64,000 nucleotides of DNA from Akkermansiaceae bacterium. GTDB lineage: Bacteria; Verrucomicrobiota; Verrucomicrobiia; Verrucomicrobiales; Akkermansiaceae. The translations under genes were made by a program, and so were the position numbers. This document shows, one piece after another, positions 1 to 10,517 of this stretch (position 1 is the first letter of the stretch; the number at the start of each line of letters is the position of its first letter). The stretch covers positions 2,279,226-2,343,225 of the forward strand of contig CP059069.1 in assembly GCA_017798145.1 (NCBI GenBank). The letters are read 5' to 3'. Below the pieces are notes generated by a model. The model was not told where the DNA came from. It saw only the letters and a program-made list of their open reading frames with translations, and ran no database searches.

Positions 1-63
1 GGTTTCTAAAAACTTCCCCGCAAGCCTGCCACAGGATGTCGGATCACACTTCAAATACAGATA

Positions 64-86
64 ATTGGAATTGTTCTTGATCCAAT
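64..86. promoter_or_regulatory. possible operator upstream of the fur-suf operon
   Basis: Inverted repeat ATTGGA-N11-TCCAAT, 26 bases before the preferred start codon of the Fur-family gene. It could be an autoregulatory operator or part of the promoter. Six-base arms can arise by chance and the motif is not a recognised Fur box, so this is only a candidate. Confidence 0.25.
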
Positions 87-112
87 CAGGAATGATTCTA
101 AGTTCCCCCGTC

Positions 113-538
113 ATGACAACTCAAGCGCCACATATCGATCCCGCAGACATCCCGGAGGAGATCAACGGCCTGCGGATGACCCGCCAGCGCCAGGAAGTCT
201 ATCGTTTTCTGATGGGAGAACGCACCCACCCGACGGCCAACGAAGTCTTCATGCGCATCAAGGAAGCGCTTCCCAACGTTTCCCTCGCGACGGTGTACAA
301 CTGCCTCGAAGCCCTGGTCAGCCACCACATCATCCGCCAGGTCAACTTCGACCGCGAACCCTCCCGCTACTGCCCGAACCTTGACGAGCACGGGCACTTT
401 CACGACGAAACGACCGGAACGATCCACGACGTGAAATTCAAGCCCGGCATCAACCTCACCGACATCCTCGACCTCCCTCCCAACACCGTCATCAAGGACA
501 TCGAAATCACCCTCCGCGGCCAACTCGCCGCCTCCTAG
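113..538 (+). CDS. Fur-family transcriptional regulator heading the suf operon
   Basis: A 141-aa Fur/PerR-superfamily repressor. The winged-helix part is clear (residues about 21-75: RMTRQRQEVYRFL, then HPTANEVF and SLATVYNCLEALV), followed by a short dimerisation domain with the metal-ligand region DEHGHFHD at 91-98. In ordinary Fur/PerR proteins this His stretch is followed by CxxC, which holds the structural zinc; here the aligned positions read DETT, and only two unrelated Cys remain (64 and 87). An upstream TTG (65) and ATG (92) are in frame, but the ATG at 113 gives the usual Fur N-terminus. It sits 39 bases before sufC on the same strand, so it probably controls Fe-S cluster assembly genes in response to iron or oxidative stress. 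Which metal it senses cannot be told. Confidence 0.85.
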   Translation: MTTQAPHIDPADIPEEINGLRMTRQRQEVYRFLMGERTHPTANEVFMRIKEALPNVSLATVYNCLEALVSHHIIRQVNFDREPSRYCPNLDEHGHFHDETTGTIHDVKFKPGINLTDILDLPPNTVIKDIEITLRGQLAAS

Positions 539-577
539 CTTAGAGTTTACGATCTAGAACCTAGAATTTCCACACAC

Positions 578-1330
578 ATGAGCCTCCACATCCAAGACCT
601 CCACGCCACACTCGAAAACGGCACCGAAATCCTCAAGGGCGTCACCCTTGAGATCCCCGCCGGTGAAATCCACGCCATCATGGGCCCGAACGGTTCCGGC
701 AAATCGACCCTCTCGAAGGTCATCGCCGGCCATGAGTCCTACATCCCGACCGCAGGAACCATCACCATGGACGGGGTGGACATTTCCGAAATGTCGATCG
801 ACGAACGCTCGCGCGCCGGGATTTTCCTAGCTTTCCAATACCCAAACGAGGTTCCCGGTGTCTCGAACGCCAACTTCATACGCGCCGCCCTGCAGGCACG
901 CCTTCCAAAAGGCGAGGAGATCGACGCGGTCGCATACTACAAGCACCTCTACGCGCAGATGGATCTCCTGGAAATGGATCGCAAATTCACCGGCCGCGCC
1001 GTCAACGAAGGGTTCTCCGGAGGCGAGAAAAAGCGCAACGAGATCCTCCAGATGATCATGCTCGATCCGAAATACTGCATCCTCGATGAGACGGACTCCG
1101 GCCTCGACATCGATGCGCTCAAGATCGTCGCGAAGGGCGTCAACGCAATGCGCTCCGCCAACCGCGGCATGCTCCTCATCACCCACTACCAGCGACTGCT
1201 CGATTACATCAAGCCCGACCACGTCCACGTAATGGCTGAAGGCCGCATCGTGAAATCCGGCGGCCCCGAACTCGCCCTGGAACTCGAGGAAAAAGGCTAC
1301 GATTTCCTCAAGGAACCCGCACTCGCATAA
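578..1330 (+). CDS. sufC: Fe-S cluster assembly ATPase SufC
   Basis: A 250-aa ABC-type ATPase of the SUF iron-sulfur assembly complex; it works with SufB and SufD in the cytoplasm. Walker A is GPNGSGKST (about residues 37-45), the ABC signature is the SufC-typical [10 protein letters not shown] (about 146-155), and Walker B ends in [15 protein letters not shown], where the ETDSGLD form is diagnostic of SufC. Length is normal for the family. It is followed by sufB and sufD on the same strand with short spacers, so the order is fur-like, sufC, sufB, sufD. No sufS, sufU or sufE is visible in the window after sufD. Confidence 0.96.
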   Translation: MSLHIQDLHATLENGTEILKGVTLEIPAGEIHAIMGPNGSGKSTLSKVIAGHESYIPTAGTITMDGVDISEMSIDERSRAGIFLAFQYPNEVPGVSNANFIRAALQARLPKGEEIDAVAYYKHLYAQMDLLEMDRKFTGRAVNEGFSGGEKKRNEILQMIMLDPKYCILDETDSGLDIDALKIVAKGVNAMRSANRGMLLITHYQRLLDYIKPDHVHVMAEGRIVKSGGPELALELEEKGYDFLKEPALA

Positions 1331-1338
1331 GTGATCTC

Positions 1339-1376
1339 CCACTGATCACTGCTCACTTTTCACTGACCACTCTCTT
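1339..1376 (+). repeat. intra-operon spacer repeat, copy 1 (sufC-sufB)
   Basis: The whole gap before sufB is made of CACTGATCACTG-like units. Positions 1339-1370 match 2829-2860 (sufB-sufD gap) at 30 of 32 bases. The core GATCACTGNTCAC begins 33 bases before the sufB ATG. A third, more diverged copy lies before folA at almost the same distance. Confidence 0.8.
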
Positions 1377-2819
<1,443 letters not shown>

Positions 2820-2828
2820 TCCTTTCTT

Positions 2829-2867
2829 CCACTGATCACTGATCACTTTCCACTGACCACTTCTTCC
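2829..2867 (+). repeat. intra-operon spacer repeat, copy 2 (sufB-sufD)
   Basis: Near-identical to the sufC-sufB spacer (30 of 32 bases over 2829-2860). The core GATCACTGATCAC begins 34 bases before the sufD ATG. It overlaps no coding sequence. Confidence 0.8.
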
Positions 2868-4109
2868 ATGACCTCCACCCTCCCCGCTTGGTTCCAAGCC
2901 CGCCAGGAAAATGCAAAGCAACGCTACGAAGCCACCCCCACCCCGAAACGTGGTGACGAGCAATGGCGCTTCGCAAACATCAAGCAGCTCGGAGCGCTGC
3001 CTTCAGGCGGCGTGTCCACCGCAGATCCCCAAGCCCTCATCGCACGTTCCACCGGTTTGGAGAATCCCGCCGCGAAGTTCGTATTCCTAAACGACGCACT
3101 CATCTCTTCCGCAAGCGACCTCCCGCAAAACGTCATCTGCCTGCCCCTTGCCGATGCCCTTGAACAGCATGCGGAATTGGTCGAGGAGCATTTCATGAAA
3201 CAGGAGAACCGCCTCGGCTCCGCGAAATACTCCGCACTCCACGAAGCCTCGGTGAAAAACGGTCTCTTCGTGCACATCCCCGACAACACCGAGGTCGAAG
3301 GCAGCATCGAAGTCCACCACTGGCTCTCCGGCGAAACCACCGTTTTCCCGCACACACTCATCGTCACCGGAAAATCCTCGAAAGTCCGCGTCATCGACAT
3401 CTTCCGCTCCGCCGACGACACCACCCCCGGCCTCGCCATCGGCTACAAGGATCTCTACGCCGGCCAAAACTCCGCGCTCGATTACATCTCCATCCAGTAT
3501 CTCAACGAGGTTTCCCGGATGATCGCGATCAAGGAAACCTCCACAGCCCGCGATGCGAGAACCAAGGCCTTCATCCTCAACACCGGAGCGGCATGGGCGC
3601 GCAACGAATCCATGTCCCGCCTCGAAGGCCCCGGCGCCCACTCCGACATGCTCTCCGTCAGCATCCCTGACCGCGAGCAGGAATACGACCAGCGCACTTT
3701 CCAGCACCATGTTTCCGAAGGCGCCTACTCCGACCTCCTCTACAAGAACACCCTCTACGGCCACTCGAAAACGGTCTTCTCCGGCCTCATCTCCGTGGAC
3801 GAGAACGCCCACCATACCGACGCCTACCAGACCTGCCGCAACCTCCTCATGACCGACGATTGCGAGGCGAACTCCATGCCCGGCCTCGAGATCAACGCAG
3901 ACCAGGTCAAGTGCTCCCACGGCTCCACATCCGCCCAGATTTCGGACGATGAGATCTTCTATCTCCAGGCTCGTGGCATAGCCCCCGACCATGCCCGCCA
4001 ACTCATCGCCCGCGGCTACTCGGTGGAAGCCGTCTCCCGACTCGGGGACGAGGAAACCGAAGCCCTCGTTCTGAGATTCATCGACGAGAAATTCGCACGC
4101 GTCCGTTAG
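2868..4109 (+). CDS. sufD: Fe-S cluster assembly protein SufD
   Basis: A 413-aa SufD, the SufB paralogue that completes the SufBC2D scaffold. The C-terminal half is conserved (YKNTLYGHSKTVFSGLISV, then HTDAYQTCRNLLMTDDCEA, and EINADQVKCSHGSTSAQIS, containing the Cys-Ser-His stretch typical of the family). The N-terminal region is variable (RRGDEQWRFANIKQL-type motif, here KRGDEQWRFANIKQL), as is normal for SufD. It is the last gene of the cluster; about 115 bases follow before the next start, with only a weak CCGGGATCCCGG palindrome and no clear terminator. Confidence 0.95.
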   Translation: MTSTLPAWFQARQENAKQRYEATPTPKRGDEQWRFANIKQLGALPSGGVSTADPQALIARSTGLENPAAKFVFLNDALISSASDLPQNVICLPLADALEQHAELVEEHFMKQENRLGSAKYSALHEASVKNGLFVHIPDNTEVEGSIEVHHWLSGETTVFPHTLIVTGKSSKVRVIDIFRSADDTTPGLAIGYKDLYAGQNSALDYISIQYLNEVSRMIAIKETSTARDARTKAFILNTGAAWARNESMSRLEGPGAHSDMLSVSIPDREQEYDQRTFQHHVSEGAYSDLLYKNTLYGHSKTVFSGLISVDENAHHTDAYQTCRNLLMTDDCEANSMPGLEINADQVKCSHGSTSAQISDDEIFYLQARGIAPDHARQLIARGYSVEAVSRLGDEETEALVLRFIDEKFARVR

Positions 4110-4225
4110 GCGGCCCCTGCATGTTTTCCGGGATCCCGGGCGAACTTTTGTCGCAAGGAATGGGGCTGCCAATCCGGGTTTCATTTCCCGTTTGCGTGGC
4201 TTCGCCGTTTCTGTTCCTTTGAAGC

Positions 4226-4915
4226 ATGGAACAGCCACCCGCCCTTCAACCGTCGTCCATGCCTGCCCCTGCCAAACAAGGGATGCCCGCCATGGCATGG
4301 GTCGGCATCGGATGCGGGGGCCTGCTGGCCATCGCCATCATCGCAGGCATTCTCATTGCCAAGGCCGGGATGGAAAAACTCAGGGAATTCACTGCAAACC
4401 CGGAAAAATCCGCTGCGGAAATGATCGTTTCCATGTCCCCGGAGCTATCGAGGGTTTCCCAGGACGATGCGAAGGGCACGATGACCATACGCACCAAGGA
4501 CGGCAAAGAGATGACCCTTTCCTACCAAGACATCGCCGCAGGGAAAATCAGCGTGACCGATGAGAACGGGAACATCACCACCATCGGATCCACGGATCTC
4601 TCCAAGCTGCCCGCATGGGTGCCGAAGCCGGACGACCTGAGCGATGCCGTCAGCCTTTTCCAAAGCGATTCCGACGGACAGTTCTCCGGACAATTTTCCG
4701 GCAACAGCGCCATGGCTGTGGATGACCTGAAATCATTCTACGAAACGCAGGCCACGTCGCTGGGACTGAGCAGCAATTCCAGCTCATCGATGAACTTGAA
4801 TTCCACGACGGTATGCACCCTCGAATATTCAGGCGGGGGAAAATCCCTCAAGGTCATCATCACCGCGAAACCGGGATCGCGGAGACTTGTTAACACCCAT
4901 TACTCTGAAAACTGA
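4226..4915 (+). CDS. hypothetical single-pass membrane protein
   Basis: A 229-aa protein I do not recognise. It has a short proline-rich cytoplasmic N-terminus (MEQPPALQPSSMPAPAK), one strong membrane helix (about residues 24-46, GIGCGGLLAIAIIAGILIA) and a soluble remainder with an acidic/polar region, including DGKEMTLSYQDIAAGKI and a Ser/Asn-rich stretch near residue 185. The layout fits a membrane-anchored protein with an extracytoplasmic domain. It follows sufD by 116 bases on the same strand but does not look coupled to the suf genes. Function unknown. Confidence 0.75.
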   Translation: MEQPPALQPSSMPAPAKQGMPAMAWVGIGCGGLLAIAIIAGILIAKAGMEKLREFTANPEKSAAEMIVSMSPELSRVSQDDAKGTMTIRTKDGKEMTLSYQDIAAGKISVTDENGNITTIGSTDLSKLPAWVPKPDDLSDAVSLFQSDSDGQFSGQFSGNSAMAVDDLKSFYETQATSLGLSSNSSSSMNLNSTTVCTLEYSGGGKSLKVIITAKPGSRRLVNTHYSEN

Positions 4916-4997
4916 GAAATAGGGAATAAATCCCGTCCGTGCGCCGCTTATCCATGTGACGCCTGACAAGAGGCGTGAACCCTGAAAAAATCATCCC

Positions 4998-5165
4998 ATG
5001 AAAATCGTACGCAAAACCAAGAACGGCGAGAGCCGCGAAGCCCTTCTCAAGGAATATTTCATCACCGCCTCACTCATCGCCCTGCTTAAGCGCGTTGGCC
5101 AGGAAGCCGCCAAGGCCGCCCCGACACGCGCGAAGGATGCGGCGCTTGCCAAGGTGCGCCACTGA
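4998..5165 (+). CDS. small basic hypothetical protein (55 aa)
   Basis: An open frame from ATG 4998 to TGA 5165 encodes MKIVRKTKNGESREALLKEY and so on: 55 aa, very basic and Ala-rich, probably one or two helices. It is preceded by a hairpin (ACGCCT-N6-AGGCGT, about 4959-4976) and has no strong Shine-Dalgarno sequence. Codon use is GC-rich like the neighbours. It is too short to classify and may not be translated. Confidence 0.35.
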   Translation: MKIVRKTKNGESREALLKEYFITASLIALLKRVGQEAAKAAPTRAKDAALAKVRH

Positions 5166-5260
5166 GAACCGCCTTCTTGTTGCGAACGTGGCCGTGAAGC
5201 CCGGCTTGCGCCCGGTTTATCCTTTGCCATGGTTGCATCGCCCATGGTAGTGAAAGGCAG

Positions 5261-6076
5261 ATGAGCAAACCAAAGGCCTGCCCGGATTGCCCGGAAGTCA
5301 CAGACGAACACAACATCACAGAGCAGGAGATCCGCGAACAGGAGGTCTTCGAGCTCGAGACGGCGGAGAGTTCATGGCTGGCCGGCCCGCGTGGCCGCAT
5401 CAAGGATTTCATCTCCCTCTTCCGGGTCGGTTTGGATTTCATCCGCGCCTACCGCATCCTCCATTTCGCCGGGCCTTGTGTCACGATCTTCGGATCCGCC
5501 CGCACCAAACCGGGCACCCGCTACTACGAACTTGCCCGAGAAATGGGCGAGGCCTGCGCGGAGCTGGGCTTCACTGTCCTCACAGGAGGCGGCCCGGGCA
5601 TCATGCAGGCGGGCAACCAGGGTGCCTTCGAGGCGGGCGGGAAATCCATCGGGGTGAACATCATCCTGCCTTTCGAGCAGCATGTGAACCCCTACGTCCA
5701 GCGTTCGGTGGACATGCGGTATTTCTTCACCCGCAAGACGATGCTGGTGAAATACTCCTACGCCTTCATCGTCATGCCAGGCGGCGCGGGCACTCTCGAC
5801 GAGATGTTTGAGACCATGACACTCATCCAGACCGGCAAGCTGAAGAACTTTCCGATCATTGTCATGGGCAAGGATTTCTACCAACCGCTCATCGACTTCG
5901 TTTACAGGATGGCGGAGGAGGGGACGATCAGCCCGCAGGATCCGGACCTGATCTTTTTCACCGACAGCGTGGAGGAGGCAAAGGCGCACCTCCAGCGCCA
6001 CGCGGTCAGGCAGTTCGGGCTACGCCGGAAAAAGGTGCCCAAGCCCATTCCCGTGCTCGGGGAGCAGACGGTCTGA
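5261..6076 (+). CDS. LOG-family (TIGR00730-type) Rossmann-fold protein
   Basis: A 271-aa member of the LOG/'lysine decarboxylase-like' family, whose characterised members are nucleoside-5'-monophosphate phosphoribohydrolases that release cytokinin-like bases. The family core is plain: ITIFGSAR-type strand (VTIFGSARTKPGTRYY, about residue 76), GGGPGIMQAGNQGAFEAGG (about 109-127) and the catalytic/nucleotide motif PGGAGTLDEMFE (about 177-188; PGGxGTxxE in the family). An extra N-terminal segment of about 70 residues contains a CPDCPE motif not needed for catalysis. Substrate in a bacterium of this kind is unknown. It is convergent with the UDG gene, whose stop lies 4 bases away. Confidence 0.88.
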   Translation: MSKPKACPDCPEVTDEHNITEQEIREQEVFELETAESSWLAGPRGRIKDFISLFRVGLDFIRAYRILHFAGPCVTIFGSARTKPGTRYYELAREMGEACAELGFTVLTGGGPGIMQAGNQGAFEAGGKSIGVNIILPFEQHVNPYVQRSVDMRYFFTRKTMLVKYSYAFIVMPGGAGTLDEMFETMTLIQTGKLKNFPIIVMGKDFYQPLIDFVYRMAEEGTISPQDPDLIFFTDSVEEAKAHLQRHAVRQFGLRRKKVPKPIPVLGEQTV

Positions 6077-6080
6077 GACC

Positions 6081-6905
6081 TTACGCCTTCGGCAGGAAAT
6101 ATCCTTTCTGCTTTTCGGAGATGGGCATCCCGAGCATCCCCATCGCCGCGAGCATGTCCTCCCAGAGGGCGCGCTTCACGTCGTTCGAGCCGCCGCTCTG
6201 GAGCAGATAGCTCGGGTGGTAGGTCACCCGGGCCGGGATCCCGCAAACCTCGTGCCATTTCCCGCGCATCGAACCGACCGTTCCCTCCAGCCCGATGAGT
6301 CCCTCCGCCGCCGTCCCGCCGAGCGCGATGATGAGCTTCGGCTGCACCACGGAAATTTCCGCCAGCACCAGCGGCAGGCAGGCCGCCATTTCCTCGGCGC
6401 TGGGCTTGCGGTTGTTCGTCGTCTGACGGGGCAGGGCGGGGCGGAATTTCACGAGATTTGAGATGTACACATTCTCCCGCCTAAGCCCCATCGCCTTGAG
6501 GATGTCATTGAGCTTCTGCCCGGCGGGCCCGACGAAAGGCTCGCCCTCTTTCTCCTCGTTGTGGCCCGGTGCCTCGCCGACGAGCATGATATCCGCGTCC
6601 GGGCTGCCGGTTGCGAAAACCATCTTGTCGCGCAGCGTACCCAGAGAACGGGCGGGTGCCCAGTTCTCCGCCTGGCCGCGCAGGGCGGTGAGCTGCTCGG
6701 CCTTGCTCCCGCCGGAAACGACAGCTGTCTGTGCCTGGATGACGGTAGCCGCCTCCGGAGCTGCGCTTGCCACGGCAGGCTTCCTCGCCCGGATGAAAAG
6801 CTCCCGCAGCCCTTCCCGCGCAACATTGTCCAGGAATACATGGCTCCGCCCCCGGGCCTTTTCGGCTTCCAGGAACTCGATCACAGCATCTACGGGGCGG
6901 GACAC
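6081..6905 (-). CDS. uracil-DNA glycosylase, family 4-like, lacking Fe-S cysteines
   Basis: A 274-aa uracil-DNA glycosylase-superfamily enzyme of base-excision repair. Motif 1 is GEAPGHNEEKEGEPFVGPAG (110-129), the pattern of family 4 enzymes; motif 2 is YHPSYLL (229-235). Family 4 enzymes carry a [4Fe-4S] cluster on four Cys, two of them near the N-terminus and one in KCRPP. Here the N-terminal segment before MVFATG has no Cys and the KCRPP position reads KFRPA; only C176 (EEMAACLPL) remains of the four, plus unrelated C221. The first about 75 residues are an extra helical/Ala-rich extension. The start codon is GTG at 6905. Activity on uracil is likely but the cluster is probably absent. Confidence 0.88.
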   Translation of the reverse strand: MSRPVDAVIEFLEAEKARGRSHVFLDNVAREGLRELFIRARKPAVASAAPEAATVIQAQTAVVSGGSKAEQLTALRGQAENWAPARSLGTLRDKMVFATGSPDADIMLVGEAPGHNEEKEGEPFVGPAGQKLNDILKAMGLRRENVYISNLVKFRPALPRQTTNNRKPSAEEMAACLPLVLAEISVVQPKLIIALGGTAAEGLIGLEGTVGSMRGKWHEVCGIPARVTYHPSYLLQSGGSNDVKRALWEDMLAAMGMLGMPISEKQKGYFLPKA

Positions 6906-7007
6906 ACAGCCTTTTTAGGTGGCCGCGGTTTCCGAATCAACCCCGCGTCTCGCAATCGCCATTTTTTCACACTTGCCGCCGCCTGCCCGACCCCATAGAC
7001 CCGTTTC

Positions 7008-8315
7008 ATGTCGTTTTTTCCCGATATCCCCAAAATCCAGTTCGAGGGCCCGAAATCCAAAAATCCTTTCGCGTTCAAGCAATACAATCCCGATGAAATC
7101 GTCGCTGGAAAGACGATGAAAGACCATTGCCGCTTCGCCGCCGCCTACTGGCACGTGATGCGCAACGGCCTCTCCGATCCCTTCGGCGGCCCGACTGCGC
7201 TGATGCCATGGGATGACCAGAGCGATTCCGTGGACAACGCCCTCAGGCGCGCCGACGTTTTCTTTGAGTTCTTGGATAAAACGGGCATCGATTACTACTG
7301 CTGGCACGACCGCGACATCGCCCCCGAACTCGGCGACCTCGCGAAATCCAACGCCGCCCTCGAAAAGGTCACCGATCACCTCCTCGGCCTCCAGCAATCC
7401 ACAGGGAAAAAGCTGCTCTGGGGCACCGCCTGCCTCTTCTCCCACCCGCGCTACTCGCAGGGCGCAGGCACCTCGCCGAACGCGGACGTTTTCGCCTATG
7501 GCGCGGCACAGGTGAAGGCCGCGATGGACGGCACGCTGAAGCTCGGCGGCGAGGGCTACACTTTCTGGGGCGGCCGCGAAGGCTACTCCACGCTCCTCAA
7601 CACCGACATGAAGCGCGAGCTCGACAACCTCGCGAACCTGCTCCACCTCGCTGTGGATTACGCGAAAAGATCGGTTTCAAGGGGCCAGTTCTACATCGAG
7701 CCGAAGCCGCGCGAACCCTCGACGCACCAATACGATTCCGACTCCGCCGCGTGCCTCAATTTCCTCCGCCAATACGGCCTCATGGATCACTTCAAGCTGA
7801 ACCTGGAAACGAACCACGCCACCCTCGCCGGCCACACGATGCTCCACGAAATGACCGTGGCCATCGACGCCGGCGCGCTCGGTTCGGTGGATGCGAACCA
7901 AGGCGACGAGCTCATCGGCTGGGACACCGACCAATTCCCGACCGACATCTATCTCTGCACCGAGATCATGCTCAAAATCCTGGAAATGGGCGGCTTCACC
8001 ACCGGTGGACTCAACTTCGACGCGAAGCGCCGTCGCGAATCCCACGAGCCTTCCGACCTCTTCCACGCCCACATCGGCGGGATGGATGCCTTTGCGCGCG
8101 GCCTCAAGATCGCCGCCGCGATCCGTGAGGACGGCCGCCTCGCGGACTTCGTCGCCAACCGCTACAAGAGCTGGACGACCGGCATCGGCGCGAAGATCGC
8201 CGGGAAAAAGGTCACGCTCGAGGAAGTCAGCGCCTACGCCCTCTCCAACGGCGAGCCTACGCTCGATTCGGGTCGCCAGGAAATGCTGGAGAATCTCGTC
8301 AACGAGTTCATCTGA
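7008..8315 (+). CDS. xylA: xylose isomerase
   Basis: A 435-aa xylose isomerase, converting D-xylose to D-xylulose in the cytoplasm. Signatures: HDRDIAPEL (catalytic His region), [47 protein letters not shown], and the metal-binding [19 protein letters not shown]. Length matches class II XylA (about 435-440 aa). The family normally sits with xylulokinase, which is not seen here. A 54-base stretch at 10518-10571 matches the last 54 bases of this gene at 42 positions without gaps, so a piece of the 3' end, or of a paralogue, lies about 2.2 kb downstream. Confidence 0.97.
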   Translation: MSFFPDIPKIQFEGPKSKNPFAFKQYNPDEIVAGKTMKDHCRFAAAYWHVMRNGLSDPFGGPTALMPWDDQSDSVDNALRRADVFFEFLDKTGIDYYCWHDRDIAPELGDLAKSNAALEKVTDHLLGLQQSTGKKLLWGTACLFSHPRYSQGAGTSPNADVFAYGAAQVKAAMDGTLKLGGEGYTFWGGREGYSTLLNTDMKRELDNLANLLHLAVDYAKRSVSRGQFYIEPKPREPSTHQYDSDSAACLNFLRQYGLMDHFKLNLETNHATLAGHTMLHEMTVAIDAGALGSVDANQGDELIGWDTDQFPTDIYLCTEIMLKILEMGGFTTGGLNFDAKRRRESHEPSDLFHAHIGGMDAFARGLKIAAAIREDGRLADFVANRYKSWTTGIGAKIAGKKVTLEEVSAYALSNGEPTLDSGRQEMLENLVNEFI

Positions 8316-8354
8316 TCCTGCTCGCTCCCCGCAGCCCGGGGAGCGATGTTCCCG

Positions 8355-9968
8355 CTACTTGAGTCCGTACACCTTCTCCGCATTGCCGCGGTAGATCTTT
8401 TCCCTCACTTCCTGGGGCAGATCGAGGCTTTCGAAAAAGGTGTAGTGCTGGTTCATCTGGCGATCCTTGCTGCCGAACGACCACCAGCCCTCGTCGGTGG
8501 CCCAGAGGATCTTGTCCTGGTTGCGGATCAGGAACTCGCGGGCGAACTTGCGGTCGCGGTTGAGGACTTGCACCACCACATGTCCGGACATGTCGGCGTA
8601 AAGGTTCGGGTGTTCCTGGAGTTGGCGGTCGGCGTCTTTCAACTGCCGCCACCAGTAGGCATGGGCGACGACCTTGCATTTGGGGAACATTTTCAGCACC
8701 CGGTCCACGCGAGCCATCCCGGGCTCGACCATGTTCTTGTTCTGGTCGATGTGGAACATGACCGGCAGGCCGACCTTCTCGCAGGCCTCGTAGAGCATCA
8801 GGTTTTTCGGATCGTCGAACATCAGGCCGACCCCGTAATGCTCGCCGAAAGCGATCGCGCCCTCGGCTTTCTCCTTTTCGAGGATGGCGACCGCTTGGGC
8901 GGCGGTCTCCACCTCACCGGCATCGATGATGGCCATGCGGTCGATCTTGCCTTTGTAGGGCAGGAAATTGGCGAGCATCGCGGCGTGTTCCTCCTCGTTC
9001 TGCGGGCGGGAGCCCTTGTGGTTGAGCGGGCTGACGATGCAGCGCTCGACGTTACGCTCCTCCATCCATTTCGCCACGGCGCGCAGGCCGAGCGGTGTGA
9101 CCGACATGGCGTGGACGTGGGGATCGATGAACCTGATGTCGGAAGGCGGCTTCGGCGCGGGAGGAAGCGCGGCCTGCACACGGAGCATCTGCTCCGCATA
9201 TCGCTTGCCCAACAGGAGCTGGCTTTCCGTGTCGAAGTGGGTGCCGTCGGTGGTGGTGAGCCCCTCGCTGCTGGCAACGGCCGTGGCGTGGGTGGCCTCG
9301 GGGAGTTTCGCGATCTGTTCGTTGATGGCGTCCCCCTTGTGGATCTGGCCGGCGATGAAGGGGAGGTTGGGGTCGCCGAAGTCGGCGCGGAGGTTGCCGG
9401 CGAGTGTCTGGAGTTTCACCAGATAGGCCTCGGGAGCTTTCATGTCGCTTTCGCCCTGATGCCAGAGGATCCCTTTGAGCGTGCCGTCTTTCAGGGCGGC
9501 CTTGGTGCGTTTGCGCGCACCCCAATACAGTTCGGATTTGCCGAGCCACTCGTCGATCTTGGTGCCGCCGCGGGCGTTGACGATCAGCCCGATCCTGGCG
9601 TCCTTGTCCTTGGCGAGCATTTCGCGGGCGAAGGAGTATCCAGGGCCGAGCTTCTGCATGGCGAGATCCTTGCGCACCGAGGAATGGCGGTTGAGAGGGT
9701 TGCTCGCAGGTTCCCATGTGCCCTCGCCGTTGAGCAGGTAACAGCGGCCGATGATGTCCTCCGCGTCCTCAGGGATCTCGGCGCGCCCGGCCATGTTCGA
9801 TTGGCCGATGAGCAGGTAGATGTGCAGGTCTTCAGGCGGTGCCGATTCCTTGGCTGCTTGCTGGGCGTGGAAATGGGGCACTGCCAATCCGAGCGTGCAT
9901 AGGACGAGCAGGAGAAGGTGAGTGCCGCGCAAGATGCAGCGGCGGCGGATGAGCGGTGAAGGGTGCAT
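8355..9968 (-). CDS. secreted SASA-type acetylesterase fused to amidohydrolase_2 domain
   Basis: A 537-aa two-domain secreted protein. After a signal peptide (about 1-36) comes a sialate O-acetylesterase/SASA (DUF303-like) domain with all three motifs: IGQSNMAG (Ser57), LWHQGESDM (169-177) and TTDGTHFD (239-246). From about residue 278 a complete amidohydrolase_2 (TIM-barrel, metal-dependent) domain follows: FIDPHVHAM (280-288) with the HxH metal pair, a central VVAHAYWW, and ILWATDEGWWSFGS near the end. Carbohydrate acetylesterases and amidohydrolase_2 enzymes are normally separate proteins. The start is placed at the ATG at 9968, which gives the signal peptide; an upstream in-frame ATG at 10016 adds 16 polar residues. 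The natural substrate is unknown. Confidence 0.85.
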   Translation of the reverse strand: MHPSPLIRRRCILRGTHLLLLVLCTLGLAVPHFHAQQAAKESAPPEDLHIYLLIGQSNMAGRAEIPEDAEDIIGRCYLLNGEGTWEPASNPLNRHSSVRKDLAMQKLGPGYSFAREMLAKDKDARIGLIVNARGGTKIDEWLGKSELYWGARKRTKAALKDGTLKGILWHQGESDMKAPEAYLVKLQTLAGNLRADFGDPNLPFIAGQIHKGDAINEQIAKLPEATHATAVASSEGLTTTDGTHFDTESQLLLGKRYAEQMLRVQAALPPAPKPPSDIRFIDPHVHAMSVTPLGLRAVAKWMEERNVERCIVSPLNHKGSRPQNEEEHAAMLANFLPYKGKIDRMAIIDAGEVETAAQAVAILEKEKAEGAIAFGEHYGVGLMFDDPKNLMLYEACEKVGLPVMFHIDQNKNMVEPGMARVDRVLKMFPKCKVVAHAYWWRQLKDADRQLQEHPNLYADMSGHVVVQVLNRDRKFAREFLIRNQDKILWATDEGWWSFGSKDRQMNQHYTFFESLDLPQEVREKIYRGNAEKVYGLK

Positions 9969-10517
9969 GGCGGATGCGATTTGAGCGTGGCGGCGGATGA
10001 AATTCGTCGGCTCCATTATGTCAGGGCGACCAAGCTAGGGAGAAATTGCTCTCGATTACGGATTTTTTCATCCGCGAATGAGCACCAATGGACGCGGATC
10101 GAGAACATATGGTTCCCAGGAATGGATGTCTGGAGAGTTTCAGGTTCATATCAGGTGGGAACCGGGGCTGCATTTCAAGAAACTCGCGCCCATTCGCGGT
10201 TTTCTTTGCCCAGCTTGATCACCCTGTCCATTCTGTCGACTGAATATCCTGGCTACGTAAAGCTCTGCCAGATATTTAGATGAGTTAACTGAAATTCCAT
10301 GAAGCAGCTACTTACGATGTCCTGCTTTTCGTAGCACTTCTTGGAACCACTTCCCGTGCCCAATCAGAGAGCGCGATCATCAATGGCCGCTTTGAGTCGG
10401 CGAGGGTTTCGCCCGGCACGCCGACGGATCGGAACCCGAGCGGGAACCTGGCAGTCCTCACCACGCAGGGGCAAGCGATGGCTCGAAGGCGATTGCCTTC
10501 ATTTGGAACAACCAGCC
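9969..10517. other. intergenic region without a recognisable gene
   Basis: About 550 bases. The part before about 10300 is lower in GC than the neighbours and shows no credible reading frame on either strand. From about 10370 GC rises again, and short open frames exist, but their translations are Arg/Pro-rich and match nothing I know. The region ends where the xylA-like fragment begins, so it may be decayed DNA from a former insertion or duplication. Confidence 0.5.

Noticed and set aside
65-112. Upstream TTG and ATG starts for the Fur-family gene
   Set aside because: They add 7-16 residues not expected for the family; the ATG at 113 gives a normal N-terminus.
8346-9902. 518-codon plus-strand open frame opposite the SASA-amidohydrolase gene
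   Set aside because: Antisense shadow of a GC-rich gene; its translation has no domain, while the minus strand has full catalytic motifs.
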